A model generated the notes under the pieces. It was given only the letters and a program-made list of their open reading frames with translations, was not told the origin of the DNA and did no database searches. 64,000 bases of DNA from Todiramphus chloris collaris (taxonomy: Eukaryota; Chordata; Aves; Coraciiformes; Alcedinidae), in contig JANVCC010000064.1 of assembly GCA_025345505.1 (NCBI GenBank), positions 3,086,742 to 3,150,741 of the forward strand. Direction: 5' to 3'. Position numbers and translations under genes: made by a program. This document shows, piece after piece, positions 27,401-37,800 of this stretch. Each line of letters opens with the position of its first letter. Within the stretch, counting starts at the first letter, position 1.

Positions 27401-28099
27401 AAACCTGACGGCGTTAACTATATCCGGACAGATGATGAGGTAACAAATGATTTGCATTTAACATCTCTCTGTTAAGGAGAGGAGGGTGGGCAGAGGACTC
27501 CTAGCTTTTTTAGGGCCTGCGGAGTTTATCTTGGAGTGGGCACCACTCAGAAGCAAGGATGCAGAGCAGAGAGAAAACAGAAGGGTGAAGGCTGAGTCAT
27601 TTCCTTAGAAATGATGAACAGTTTCAGTTGCCTGAAGTGACTGAAGCCAAGAGCTATCAAAGGCAGCTCTGCTGTCTCAGTTATCTTATGGCTTGACCCC
27701 CTTAGGATGAGTTTCATTGGATTAAGTGGGCAGGCCATGATGCTTTTACAAGAGAATTTGCATTTTGGGATTTGAATAGATCACTCAGCTTAAGATCAGA
27801 AAAAGCCTTTCCCTATTAGCAGAGATACTGAAGAGGGAATGAGAAGGTCCCCTGCCATGGCTCAGCATGTGAGGACGGTAGGAGAAGGAGCAGCTGGCCA
27901 GTAGGGCTGGTGTCTGGAAGAGGGTGCTACCTAGACACAGTGCCAGTAGTTAGGCAGAGTGAATCTACCATGCATGAGCACGTTGCAGCTGGGGCCAGCA
28001 GGAACAAAGATGTGCCCGGAGAGCCTCTAGATCCTTCCTACATCCAGAACTGTTTTGTTGCAGGGTGACTTCAGACACAAGTCTTCGTTTGTCATATAA
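450..28099 (+). CDS. JAM3: JAM3: junctional adhesion molecule C (9 coding exons, 301 aa, complete)
   Basis: JAM3 is a type I membrane protein of the Ig superfamily. It sits at tight junctions and at endothelial, germ-cell and glial contacts, binding JAM-B or itself outside the cell and PDZ polarity proteins such as PAR3 inside. Joined exons give 301 codons (human 310) with every intron phase consistent. What I see: a Leu-rich signal peptide (about 1-22); a V-type Ig domain with the Cys44/Cys106 pair and Trp58; the JAM dimer motif Arg55-Ile56-Glu57; a second Ig domain with Cys151/Cys210 and Trp164; N-glycosylation sequons at Asn95 and Asn183; a membrane helix at about 233-257 starting [11 protein letters not shown]; and a short tail ending SSFVI, a class II PDZ ligand. 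The start at 450 has A at -3 and G at +4. The protein is about nine residues shorter than human, all near the signal peptide. Span includes introns; exons are listed separately. Confidence 0.97.
613..870 (+). repeat. Degenerate GC-rich tandem repeat, about 38-bp unit
   Basis: The phrase GGATGCGCTG and close variants recur at about 613, 651, 690 (GGATGTGCTG), 759 and 849, each followed by a C/G-rich block ending in a G-run. The first three intervals are about 38 bases; later ones are longer and more decayed. The second unit holds the 12-base palindrome CGATCGCGATCG at 665-676. It looks like an old minisatellite inside the CpG island. Confidence 0.6.
782..931 (+). other. G-rich tract with G-quadruplex potential
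   Basis: On the plus (JAM3-sense) strand, 782-825 contains successive runs of 5, 4, 4, 3, 6 and 4 Gs separated by loops of 2-7 bases. A second tract at about 893-931 has runs of nine, four and six Gs. The first satisfies the usual four-run quadruplex pattern. It lies about 300 bases inside intron 1, a common place for such tracts. Confidence 0.6.
2320..2500 (+). repeat. Probable old interspersed repeat fragment
   Basis: The stretch has AGACTGCAAG, then GAGCAGGGATTGCCTCC, then a CCTAGGCGCT block near 2474. This order resembles the tail of a widespread old sauropsid repeat (AGACTGTAAGCTC...GGGCAGGGACTG...CCTAGGCGCTA) that I recall from turtle and crocodile genomes. It is highly diverged; family assignment is uncertain. 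Confidence 0.4.
2899..2922. repeat. C-run followed by T-run
   Basis: A run of Cs passes directly into a run of Ts, inside JAM3 intron 1. It is a simple low-complexity tract, prone to length error in sequencing. Confidence 0.85.
10908..11074 (+). mobile_element. CR1 LINE 3' end fragment
   Basis: The sequence has the CR1 signature: GAACAGGCTGCCCAGAGAAG, then GTGGAGTCTTC, GACTTTCAAAACCCATCTGG, a TGATCCTGCTTTGGCAGGAGG block, GGTTGGACTTGATGATCTC, AGGTCCCTTCCAA and a final ATTCTATGAT. CR1 is the main LINE of birds. Only the 5'-truncated 3' end is present, in sense orientation with JAM3. Confidence 0.9.
20273..20328 (+). repeat. Imperfect 34-bp duplication
   Basis: AGCACGCAGAGATCTGGTAG at 20273 recurs as AGCACACAGAGATCTGGTAG at 20307, a 34-base offset, with a partly related linker. 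It is a small local tandem duplication in JAM3 intron 1. Confidence 0.7.
23512..23577 (+). CDS. JAM3: JAM3 coding exon 2
   Basis: Residues 17-38 plus one base: end of the signal peptide (GCRLLA) and start of the mature protein, [16 protein letters not shown], against human VNLKSSNRTPVVQEFE. Acceptor TTTTTCCAG, donor GTGAGT, phase 1 at both ends. Confidence 0.95.
24468..24581 (+). CDS. JAM3: JAM3 coding exon 3 (Ig V domain, first half)
   Basis: Residues 39-76 plus one base: SVELSC with the first disulphide Cys44, then the dimerisation motif RIE (55-57), Trp58 and YVFFDNKMQ. Acceptor CTGCTAG, donor GTATGA. Length equals the human exon's protein segment. Confidence 0.96.
24916..25068 (+). CDS. 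JAM3: JAM3 coding exon 4 (Ig V domain, second half)
   Basis: Residues 77-127 plus one base. Contains the N-glycosylation sequon Asn95-Thr-Thr and the D-x-A-x-Y-x-C motif with Cys106 that closes the V domain, then the strand [11 protein letters not shown]. Acceptor ATCAG, donor GTATTC. Confidence 0.96.
25282..25484 (+). CDS. JAM3: JAM3 coding exon 5 (Ig domain 2, first part)
   Basis: Residues 128-195: VKPMTPRC, then PKAVPVGK, Cys151 and the SWYRN motif with Trp164; sequon Asn183-Ser-Ser matches the second human glycosylation site. Acceptor CCCACAG, donor GTAATG, ending in phase 0. Confidence 0.96.
25636..25735 (+). CDS. JAM3: JAM3 coding exon 6 (Ig domain 2, end)
   Basis: Residues 196-228 plus one base: [15 protein letters not shown] with Cys210, followed by [15 protein letters not shown], nearly identical to human. 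Acceptor CCCCAG, donor GTGAGT. Confidence 0.96.
26080..26209 (+). CDS. JAM3: JAM3 coding exon 7 (transmembrane)
   Basis: Residues 229-271 plus two bases: [11 protein letters not shown], the hydrophobic helix of about 25 residues ending ITLGICC, then the stop-transfer residues AYRRGYF. Acceptor TTGCCAG, donor GTAAGC. Confidence 0.96.
27385..27439 (+). CDS. JAM3: JAM3 coding exon 8 (cytoplasmic tail)
   Basis: Residues 272-290: [19 protein letters not shown], close to the human tail. Acceptor TTTTTTTCAG, donor GTAACA. Confidence 0.95.
28064..28099 (+). CDS. JAM3: JAM3 coding exon 9 (PDZ ligand and stop)
   Basis: Residues 291-301, [11 protein letters not shown], then TAA at 28097-28099. The SSFVI end is the PDZ-binding motif known to bind PAR3 and ZO-1, and the Ser before it is a known phosphorylation position in mammals. 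Acceptor GTTGCAG. Confidence 0.96.
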   Translation, partial: GDFRHKSSFVI

Positions 28100-31003
28100 G
28101 ATGCCAAAAGAATATTGCAAACCAGCAAAAGCAAGTGTGAAAATACCTCCTCCAGGAACTCAAAGTGAGAGCAAAGGATGAATTAAGTGCGCTTGGAAGA
28201 GTTTGGAACACACAAGAACTTGATAGCTATCTATCTGTATATCTTTTTTTTTCTTTGCCAAAGTTTAAAGTAACTCCTCACTGCCCAACTTGCATCTCCC
28301 CTGCCTCCGGAGATACCAACAGGATCACCTAAACCTGTCCTTGGACTAAGGAAGCCTTTTAATACTTCCCAAGAGACTGGGATGTGGAAGTTTGCGGAAT
28401 TGCCTTCTATTCGTGCTGCAGGGACACAGCCACAATGTGCAAACCAACCAGGGGAACAGCGTTAGGTAAACGTGTAGTAGACTTTACTAGTACTTACTAC
28501 TAGTAGACAAAAAGTGGTGCTGATATGGCAATAGATGGACTTCAAAGAATAAGATTTATCCGTGCGAGGAGTCGTCTTCCTCTCAGCAGCTTGTGGCCCA
28601 GGCCTGGCTGGTGACTTGTACACATTTGTGATTGTCCTGCACTTTTGAGTCTGGCTGCTGCGGTGCAGAACGGGGTATCAGGGTAGCCTACAGTGACAGA
28701 TACCACACAGTCAACACAACTAACGTCCTCAGCCCGTTTGTAAACTTACTGACCTCTCGGTACTCCCTTTAACACGAAACACGGGCAGCCTCAGGCCAGA
28801 GGGATTGCTTCTGTTCACTGCTTTAGGGAAAACTCATTGCACGCAGGTAACCCCGCAGCTCTAATCTGCACAAAGCAGGCTTGCCTCTTGCGTCCTTCCG
28901 TGTTTCAAAGAGGCTTAGAGTGGAGGCAGAGGACCTAGTGCTAAGACATCCCGTTCAGGAAAATTAAAGCCAAATACTTCCATGGGCTCAGATTGCCATG
29001 AAAGGTACTGAGATTTATCTTCAGGCTTTTTTACCTTCTCCATTTATTTTGTAAAAATCCCACATACTAAATTTTTTTGCAAAGATATATTTTGATTACT
29101 TCAGAAAAGGTAACGTTTCTATTTAAAGTGTAAATACGTGATGCCAGCGGTGTTTAAGTAACGTAGCTATTTTTTTACTTTTTAAGCTACAGAGAGGAGC
29201 TCAAACGTTGCTATAGTATGGCACTGTCAGAGCATATCAGTATTATTGCAAAGTGTAATAGAAAACTGCAGGTGGAACAGCATCTCTTTCCTCTTAAGCT
29301 AGCTTCAGCAATTTCCTTGTCACAAGAGGTCTTACCAGACACAGAACAGAGTCACTCAGGGATAGTTTTTGTAAATTCATGGCAGGAGCTATCAACTTTT
29401 TTATATACAAAGCCTACTTTTCTTGCCAGTGACCAACACTTCGTTTTTGTTGTTGCAAGAAATATCCAGGGATGGCTTTTGGATTCTGTTCCAACAAGGT
29501 GACAGAGTGACTTTCAACATTTGCTACCCCTCTGCAGGGTCCCTCAAGCACTAACACAGTGTGACAGCTACGGCAACTGCATAGCTGAGGCAACTGTTTC
29601 TGGAGTTGGGAAAGCAAAAGCTCAATAACAAAAGCACTTTTGTAGTGTCAGTTGCCACTTTTCTCTAGACAGTAAAAGAAAAAATAAAAAAAAAAAGGAA
29701 AAAAAAAAAAAGGAAAACAAATCTAGTTCTTTTGGCTGTAGAGAGAATAATTGGAAACACGTGTTTCCCAGGAACACACGTGTTGATAGTGTTGACCAGC
29801 ACTGGGTAATAAAAGACTGCAAGATGTGGATGCAACACTAGAACTGTGCTGTGGTTTAAGAATTTTTTTTTTTTTATGTAGCATAATTTAGTGTTCTTGT
29901 ATTTCCAATATGAATTGAGTTGTCTTATCTTTTCCTGTATACAGTATTTTGGATACTTGACGATTTGGGACTGTCAGTGTTATTTCTTTAGTGTTCTGCA
30001 TTAATCTGCTTTGGTTCCTAGGGGCCTCGCTGGACATGCCATTGCTGCATTTGTTTTGCCCAAACAAAGTGTTACCACTTCTCTTTTTGCTCGTGCAAGT
30101 AAACACAAGGATGGGGCAGCACTAACCGTATGTTCCCTGTGTAACTCAGACATGACCACTGCTATCTTACAACTACATGATGGTTACCTTCTCAAGACGT
30201 GCTCTTCAACCAACCCACACAGTCCTGTTCCCTGGCTGCACGCTGCCTCTAATCACTGACAGTAGTGAGCATCACATTCCTTTGCACCTTCTGTTTATCC
30301 ACTACTCCTTTTCTATGCTGCTTTTAGGATACCTATCATAAGGGAGAGAAAGAAAAGGTTTGAATCGGGGTAGCTCTGGGCACTATGGGAGCACAATCTA
30401 CAGTCTCACCACGAACCAAAGGCAGCCTTCATGGGAAAAGCCAGCAAGCTAAAAACCAAGACTTATTTTTCAGTTCTAAAATGAGACAGTGGCATCTCTA
30501 ACGAGAGAAGGGGAGATGATCCCCCCGATACAGTTCACCAGATCTGATTGATGGAATTCATTGTATCTTTGTGAATATTCAGGTTTGTACTAATGTATGA
30601 CGTTTAACTTTGCCAAGAATGTTTTACATAAATACCAAGCTATAAAGCATTCTTGTAGGGTTTTTTTGCTTGGTTTTGAAACAGCTGTATTATTGGAGGC
30701 TTCTGTTTTCAGTTCAGTGAAATAAGGGAAAGCCTCTTCTGTCAGAGCACTCACTTACTTGTATTGGGCTGGAGGTTACAGGAAGTCCAAGGTAGGTCAC
30801 TGTTTATCAGCTTATTCTTGGACATTTGTCTATCCCTGGTTCTTCTCTAGAGCAGACAGATTAATGCTCACAGGGCGCATCTCAGTGCTGCTCGAGGACA
30901 GAACAAAAACTAGAAAAGCACAGATTAAGAAATAAAGTATTCCAATGTACCATTCAAAGCAGTTAAACAGTATTTCAAGGCAGGAGAGAAGATACAAAAT
31001 AAA
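28100..31003 (+). other. JAM3: JAM3 3' UTR, probable extent
   Basis: No coding sequence follows the stop. AATAAA hexamers on the plus strand lie at 29683 (inside an A-rich tract), 29808, 30931, 30998 and 31279, so the UTR is probably 1.7-3.2 kb, similar to the long human one. A Pumilio-like TGTAAATA lies at 29129. A short hairpin or direct-repeat cluster of TAGTAG/CTACTA lies at 28475-28507. The exact end cannot be read from sequence. Confidence 0.55.
29672..29716. repeat. A-rich tract in JAM3 3' UTR
   Basis: Two long A-runs separated by GG. There is no adjoining processed gene copy or target-site duplication that I can recognise, so I read it as simple sequence. Confidence 0.8.
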
Positions 31004-31694
31004 TGGATGTGGCCATAATTGACCATCACTTAAGCCAAAGCCATATGGCTCCTATTCCCAGGTTCTGAATTTGATTTTGAGAATCAAGTTTAACCTCAGT
31101 TGAAGGCTTCTCTGATCTTCAGAATATAATAGGGAAAGTTGAGGGCAAATTACGAGATCCCAGTGCAGGAAGTTCAGTGGCTCTGGCTGCTGTAAAAGCT
31201 CCCTCAGCCTGTTTCCCCTCATGCAGAAAAGCCTACTCTGTTTCTGTTGTTCACACCTGAGCATGGCAAAGAAGCATGAATAAAACAGATTTCACATTCA
31301 AGTTTCAAAGAAATCTAGGGCAAGAGCTCTGTAATCCAAGGTAACAACAGAAGAACTTCAGTTAGGTTCACATGGCATCAGAGAGACTCAGGAGTGGTCA
31401 GACTGCACCATTTACACAGCCCGTTCGTGATAAACAAGTTATCTGCACGGAGCACAAAGCTATGCATATGACTTACCGACCTTGATTCTAGGGAGTTCTT
31501 CCTATCCTGCTTGCAGTCAAATAAGAGTCTATATTTAAAAGCTGCTGGGTCCAACATTAAATGAACTGAGTGCCTAAGATACCAGCGATGTAGTAGAAGA
31601 GACTTAGAGGCTGTAGAAATCTACAGAAAAAAATAAGTTCTCTGTCAGATCAAGAAAAGGGGAGAAGCTGTGGGTGGAATTAATTCTGTAACCA
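31004..31694. other. Intergenic region between convergent JAM3 and NCAPD3 ends
   Basis: About 0.7 kb lies between the last likely JAM3 poly(A) signals (a further plus-strand AATAAA at 31279) and the farthest likely NCAPD3 signal (minus-strand AATAAA at 31695-31700). I see no coding or RNA gene here. Confidence 0.5.
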
Positions 31695-32270
31695 TTTATT
31701 TTCATAAAATGTTAATGGTTGGAAATAACACAGTTCAAGAATGGAAATATTCCATATAAAAGAACATTAAGGCTGTTCATACACACAGGAGTTTGCACAA
31801 CAAATAAGAGGTGATGTAGCGTGCAATTACCAGATTTAGGGGTGTGGCAGTGACAAGCTGTTTCACCTTTGTTCAAATTAAAGCAACTCTTGTATATAAC
31901 CAAGATGGACAATGAGGGATGGAGTGAATAAGCTAAGCCACTCACTTCCCTGCCAGCTAAACTGCATTTATTGCTAAGCTTGTGGCAACATACCGCTCTT
32001 ACTTTTCCAAATGGACAAATTATACATCCTGTGAGCAAAGAGCAAACCTCCATTTATACTGCAGCTTTTGAGCACTCCTGGGAGCTCTGTCAACAGCAGC
32101 AGTTTCTAATACACACATATGTTAATACAGGCTTTGATGCCCATATTCTGGCCAGCTTCATGTAAAAAACCAAATACTAGATAAGCAAAGAAGGACACGT
32201 GCCCACGATGACTTGTAATTACAGAGGAAAAGGACAGATTTCAGGCAACGTGATGATTCTGTACAAAAGT
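31695..32270 (-). other. NCAPD3: NCAPD3 3' UTR, probable extent
   Basis: Downstream of the NCAPD3 stop, minus-strand AATAAA hexamers lie at 31967-31972 (about 300 bases past the stop) and 31695-31700 (about 570 past). Either could be used; the nearer one is the simpler choice. Confidence 0.55.
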
Positions 32271-32394
32271 TCAATGAAAGGATCCGTTGTCTGCTTTCAG
32301 TGGAGTTCTCCGCCGGGACTGTCTCAGGGGGACACGTTGGCTGCTTCTTTTCCCTGCCGGGGATTCTACTTTCCACTCCCGTGGCAGGGTCGGG
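32271..32394 (-). CDS. NCAPD3: NCAPD3 coding exon 35 and stop
   Basis: Residues 1466-1506 then TGA (32273-32271): [13 protein letters not shown], and [17 protein letters not shown] at the end, against human QQWNVRSPARNK and SLRKTPLKTAN. The protein runs a few residues past the human end. Acceptor TTCTAG. Confidence 0.93.
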
Positions 32395-34832
32395 CTAGAA
32401 GAAGAAAGCAAACCCACCATTTATTCTAAAGCACTTGACAGACTCTCTCACCACGATTGCTGTTTCAGACCTGCATTGAACTTACAGTTTCTCTGGTGAT
32501 GTCAAACAGATAATATCTCTTAGCTCATCCTCAGCCTCTTTCTTCTCTGTAAATAATGCATATATTTTCATATTTTAAAAAACAATGCCACAGAGTTGAT
32601 CTTTTGGGGTCCCCCCCCTCCCCAAGTTAGAATCACTAAGGTAACTTGCCTGGAGCTGAACTGGGTGTTTGTGTCAAGCTGATGTAACTGACCCCAGCAC
32701 CAAAAGTCAAGTCATTGATGGTTTCTGGAAGAAAAAGCAGGTATTAGCAGTCAGCTTGTGCCAGAAGGCAAGGCATGCTGCAGCAGAACGCTGAAGTGTC
32801 ACAGAGTAAGTATACCCAGTTAATTGCAAGCACATACACCTCTCTTTTCTAGACCAGCAGATCTCAGCATCTCCCATCCAGCCTCAAAACTCTGGGATGA
32901 ATCTGATGGGCCATCTGTGCACATCAGCTTCCTATTCCAGACTTACAGCCCTCCTTGTATGGGGAGAAAATTCATTTAACTGTGGGACCTTGGTCACACG
33001 CTTCCTTGTCCTACCCAGGTGGGAGAACCACCTTCCACTGAGGCTTTGCCATCTCTCACAGCAACGTGGTGGCTTCAGACCAGTTGCTTTGTCTAGTCAA
33101 GGCAGAATGTGGGGCCCCTGAAGCCTGACACGAGGACCTGAACAGCCGTTTCATGAGAGCTGCCTGCAGCCAGACAAGAGGAATCACTTGACAGGGAAGC
33201 TAGGTGGAATTTAGCTTGCCTGAATAGGCCATAGTTGTCAGCTGCCTCTTTTCTGTCATTTATCTCAGCAGAGATGTCACAATATTCAGATTTTACTTTA
33301 CTCAACGCTCTGTTTTATGCTCATGTTTCCCAAAATCTTTCACAAGGAATTAAGGTAGAAAGTGCTTTATAGGGCAGGAGCTGGAAACTCTGCAAAAATA
33401 CTCCTCTCTACAGACTTAACTGGGTTTCATCTCTAACTACTTTCCTGTCCTGGAAGTAAATCACTGAAGTCTGTAGAGGAAATCCAACTTGATCTATCTG
33501 CCTTACTTGGCCTGGGCATCTCTTAGGACTGACCTGCAAGTGTCCTGCCTTGGTGCAGTGTGTGCCTTAGCACAGTAAAGCAACACACACTCGCCCAGAC
33601 CCTCTTAGTCATTCTCACAGTAACAAGCGGAGTCGAGGGGACCCAAAGACAGCCAGGGAGAACATGACAGCCAGAACAGTTGAAAGAGGGAAAGAGAAGA
33701 GACAGCTGTTCGTAACTTACGAAGTACAAAATGGTTTACAAAGAACTGTCTCTCCAAAAGTTTTAGAATGATACACCAGAGAAATAAATATGTTTTATTT
33801 CAATCGTCTATCAGCCTTCAAGACCCAGCACCACTGGGCTCAACACATGCTAACAGAAGTGATGCTGCTGCTCTGTACAGTTTGTCTCCCCGCTGAAGGA
33901 CACGTGCTGCCTTGAAAAAAAAGGCAGGAATTCAGCCCTAGTACCACTGCAGATTAACGTTCTTCCTCCTTTTCACCATATGGTGCTTCAGAGAAACAGC
34001 CGTGCAAGCTTCCAGACAGAGATATGTCGCTTAAAGATTTCTGCTCTCTAAAAACGTGCCCCCAGGTTTTTTTGTTTTGCACAAAGATCCTTGCTTGTTG
34101 CTCTGTCGGCACAAAGAAACACTGAGGCAGACTAATCTAGCCAAACAGCAGAGCATACAGGGAAGAGAAGGGTCAGATTTTCCAGTGGATGCACACCATT
34201 GCCGCTGGTTTGCTCCTGCCTGCTCACGGATGTCAAGGTATTTGCAGACTGTCACACAGCTGGCTGCCTTCCTGCCTCCTCCACGCCGTGTGCTCTCCTG
34301 CCTGCGTGCGGGTCGGGTGTTTGCCCAGATCCAGGCAGAGTGCAGTCAGCTCTGCTGCTGGAACATCCACCCCTCCGTGCAACAACTTACCACTGCATCA
34401 CCAGAGCTGACCTGTCAGACACTCACTTGGACTCCCAACTTAATTGGAGCTCTCTCCAGAGTGCCCAAGGGTGTTTGTCACAAAAGTCACACTACAACAG
34501 AGATGCCCTAAAGGAGTTCAGCAGCCAGATGACATAAAGGAAGGGAATCTACTGCTGGAACTCAGCTCTGTTTGTGTTTTACAGCTGGCTCTTGCGCTTG
34601 CAGGAAGTGGCACTGCAGAATGCTCTAGGGCTGCCAGAAAACACTCCAATAAAGCCTAACTTTTGAAAGTCAGGTTTTGTGAGATGGCAACTCAGCTGCA
34701 GTGGACATCAGCAGAGCAGACTCTCAGAGCCTGTGTATCAAAGATTCCTCTTTGTGCATTTTTACTTCAATTTCCACAGCAGAGTGAAAAAACCCCAAAA
34801 CTCCAATGTTCAGTTTAGTTCTGACGGTGGAA

Positions 34833-34863
<31 letters not shown>

Positions 34864-37800
34864 TCAGAAACGACTGTGCACATTATTAATGCCACTTGAG
34901 CAGATCTCCGTGTTCTCTTGCAACTGTCACAGCTCACTGCCTGCTCTAGGCCGTAGCTCACCTTAGATCCTTTGTCTGGACAAGAGGAACCCCCTATCTT
35001 AGAGCTGAAAAGGATCAAACCTTGAGAATTTTCCCCTGCAGCAGTGTTCTGTAACTCAGTCTAAAAATGCTAAGCTATGCTTCCAGAGTTAAGAAGAGCA
35101 AGTGTCTCAACACAACAGAACCTTGCACGCTTGAGACAGTGCACACGGTTAAGGAACCATGACAGTGTGCCTCCCTGGCACCCTGAGGTGAGGAAGGAAG
35201 AAAGGGCAGTTGCTCTGTTATGTCAGCAGCCCAAAATAAATCCTCTCCTGCCCTGACTCACCACTCTAATACCCTGTGACGTGTAAATGGAGACCATAGT
35301 GGACTGTCCTTTCCCACGTACGTCATTCATCCGAGACCTTCAGTTTCAGAACGGTTCTTATTTCCTACAACCATTTAGATAAATAATCTATATCTATCGA
35401 TGACTAATTTTCTCTGCTCTTTAGGAGAGCCATGAATTGCTATCTCTCTCAGGGAAGAAGTGCTCAGCCCAGTCTGGGAAGGGTTCCTTTGGGTTATACT
35501 TACGTTCCGGTGTGCTGATTGCGCGGCCCACCGCGGAAACCTTTTCTCCGGTAGATTGTTGATTGAGGCTTTGCAAGGATACTAGAAATAACAAGCAAGT
35601 AAGTAAGAATAGAAATGTATTCACTCGGAAGCCTCGAGGGTCTAACAACCAGGCTGTGACAACTAGATCTAGTCCAATGCCAGATCAGTTTGCAGCAAGA
35701 TTCCTACCTTGCTTACTGTCGGCTGTGCTTGGTGGGAGCGACTCGGCCGATAAACTTCCTCCAACGCTCTTGCTGCGCTGCTTGCTTCTGGCTTGCATTG
35801 CTTTCCTGGCAGAGTTCAGGATGGCAACTGTGCTCAAGGATGCTGGCCTACAGGGGAAAAAAAAATGTGACAGAAACAGTGATTTCCTTCTGCAAGCCCA
35901 GATGAGATGCATGTAGTGAGGTGAGAGACCTGCCCCCTCCCAATCCCTTATGATCTTCAACACCAAATGTGATGGAGATTATGCTGCAACACTGCTGACT
36001 TTCACACCACTAAGTAAGGAGTGGATAAGCAAAGCAATGCCCCTGAAGAATATCCCAACTGGTGCCATGAACAGAAATCCATACCTGCGAATGGGCAACG
36101 GCTGTTTCAGAACATCAGCACTGGGTGTAGTAAACTCATAAGGCACAGAGGAATGACTTGATATAGGTGGCGATGACTGTCTCCTATTTCCAGGAGACAG
36201 AGCATTGTTCATCCAGCCACCAGAAGGTACAGCTGTCTCCGAAGATGGAGGTTGCTACAGGAAACAGGAGAAAAGATCATGTGTCTAACAATGGATACAC
36301 ATAGAGATACAAGGTGCTTAGACCTCCATACTGCGTGGTTCAGAACTGCCATTTGTGAGATGGATGTAAAGGGGTGTGAGGGAGAAAGAATTGATTGGGC
36401 AAGATTTCAACAAGCAGCAGACAGGAAGTTTTGATGATACATATGTCCTAGTTTAGAGGTCTATATATAGGCGCTCTTTTGAAGTCAGCAGAGAAAGATA
36501 GGTACTTCTAGGGTAGAAGTCATCTCATCTTAAGGTAGGTATCTAAAATAGTTCAGGACAATTGCCCCAGGCACATACTTATTCCTTTACATTGACTATA
36601 AAAGAGGATCTGCATGACTAGGACAGATCTAAGTTTCCACTCTATATACTCCTAAAATCAAACAAAAAATGAACCCGTTTCTTCCTGTTTATCATCTTTA
36701 CCTCTCTGGGAAGAAAGCGATACAACGCAAGCACAGCCACGAGCAAATCAGACTTAGTTTTCCCTTTAAATGGAATTCTTTTAACATTAATTGTTTGCTG
36801 CTTCTCTTTGCCCAACACGTGCCATTTGTTGTCGTTCTAAATGTATTAAATGACACTGAAACCAATGCTTCTGTCAGCAGACCTGAAGAGGTATGGGAAC
36901 ATTACATAACGTTCTGTTCAGAGTGCTGTAACAAGGTGCACAGACATAGAGAGTCTGGGTGTTACGTGTACACAAGCTTGAGCAGAGGAGATGGTGTGTG
37001 TACAGAGTTAATGGCACCAACAACCTCTGCCAGTGCTGCCGAGCCCTGCTCCTGGTCCGACTCCTTCTCCTTGGCCAGCTGCTCTTCATACTTCTTCATA
37101 TCGTACTCCAGCTCGGCTGCCAGCTGCTTGTCCACAGCAAAGAAGTCTTTGATTTCATTTCGGTAATCTTGCATCATTTCCTGGAGTAATAAGGAATGTT
37201 TAAACTCTTTCAGAAATCTCTCCTGACTACTGATTCATGTCTCCATTCAGATCACAGCTGCTTAAGTGCAAAAGGAAATACCAGTTGGTAGAGCAGAGGT
37301 GTTTTTAACAGACTAAGAGTTTGGATTCCAATTGGTACTTCAGAACATGGAAAAGCTTTCCAGCATCCAAGCCTTCTGCCCACGTTCCACCGAGGAGGCT
37401 CACACGTAACACACTGTGAGATCCTTATCTAAAATCCCTCCACCTCCTACATTATTTAACACAGTGGCGGTGTCACAACATCATATGCCTTCTAAATTTC
37501 CTTCTAAGAAGGCTGTTTGTTCCATTACTGGTGGCACATCTAATACATCAACTCAAGAGAGTTAAAAAAACCCAACCCCAACAAGAAAATACTTCTCCTT
37601 ACCCGCAGGTAGTTCATAAGGTCCCTCAGAGCTGGGATCCTCTTCTGCTCCATCAAAGCCTTCAGTGATGTGATTATTGGGATGATATTTTCTATGAAGT
37701 TCTTCTTTTGAACCTTGGTTTGAACAAAGCATGAATAGTTAAACGATGCAATAAAGGAGAAGCCACTCTGTGGTTAGATGAATGGCCTAAATGAGAGGAG

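Noticed and set aside
29672-29716. Possible poly(A) tail of a processed pseudogene
   Set aside because: No intron-less gene copy precedes the A-tract on either strand and no flanking duplications are visible.
34056-34511. 151-codon plus-strand open frame in NCAPD3 intron 32
   Set aside because: Cys/Pro-rich translation with no known family and no splice or promoter support. Chance length for this region.
36669-37166. 165-codon plus-strand open frame
   Set aside because: It lies antisense to NCAPD3 exon 29 and the following intron; the protein has no recognisable domain.
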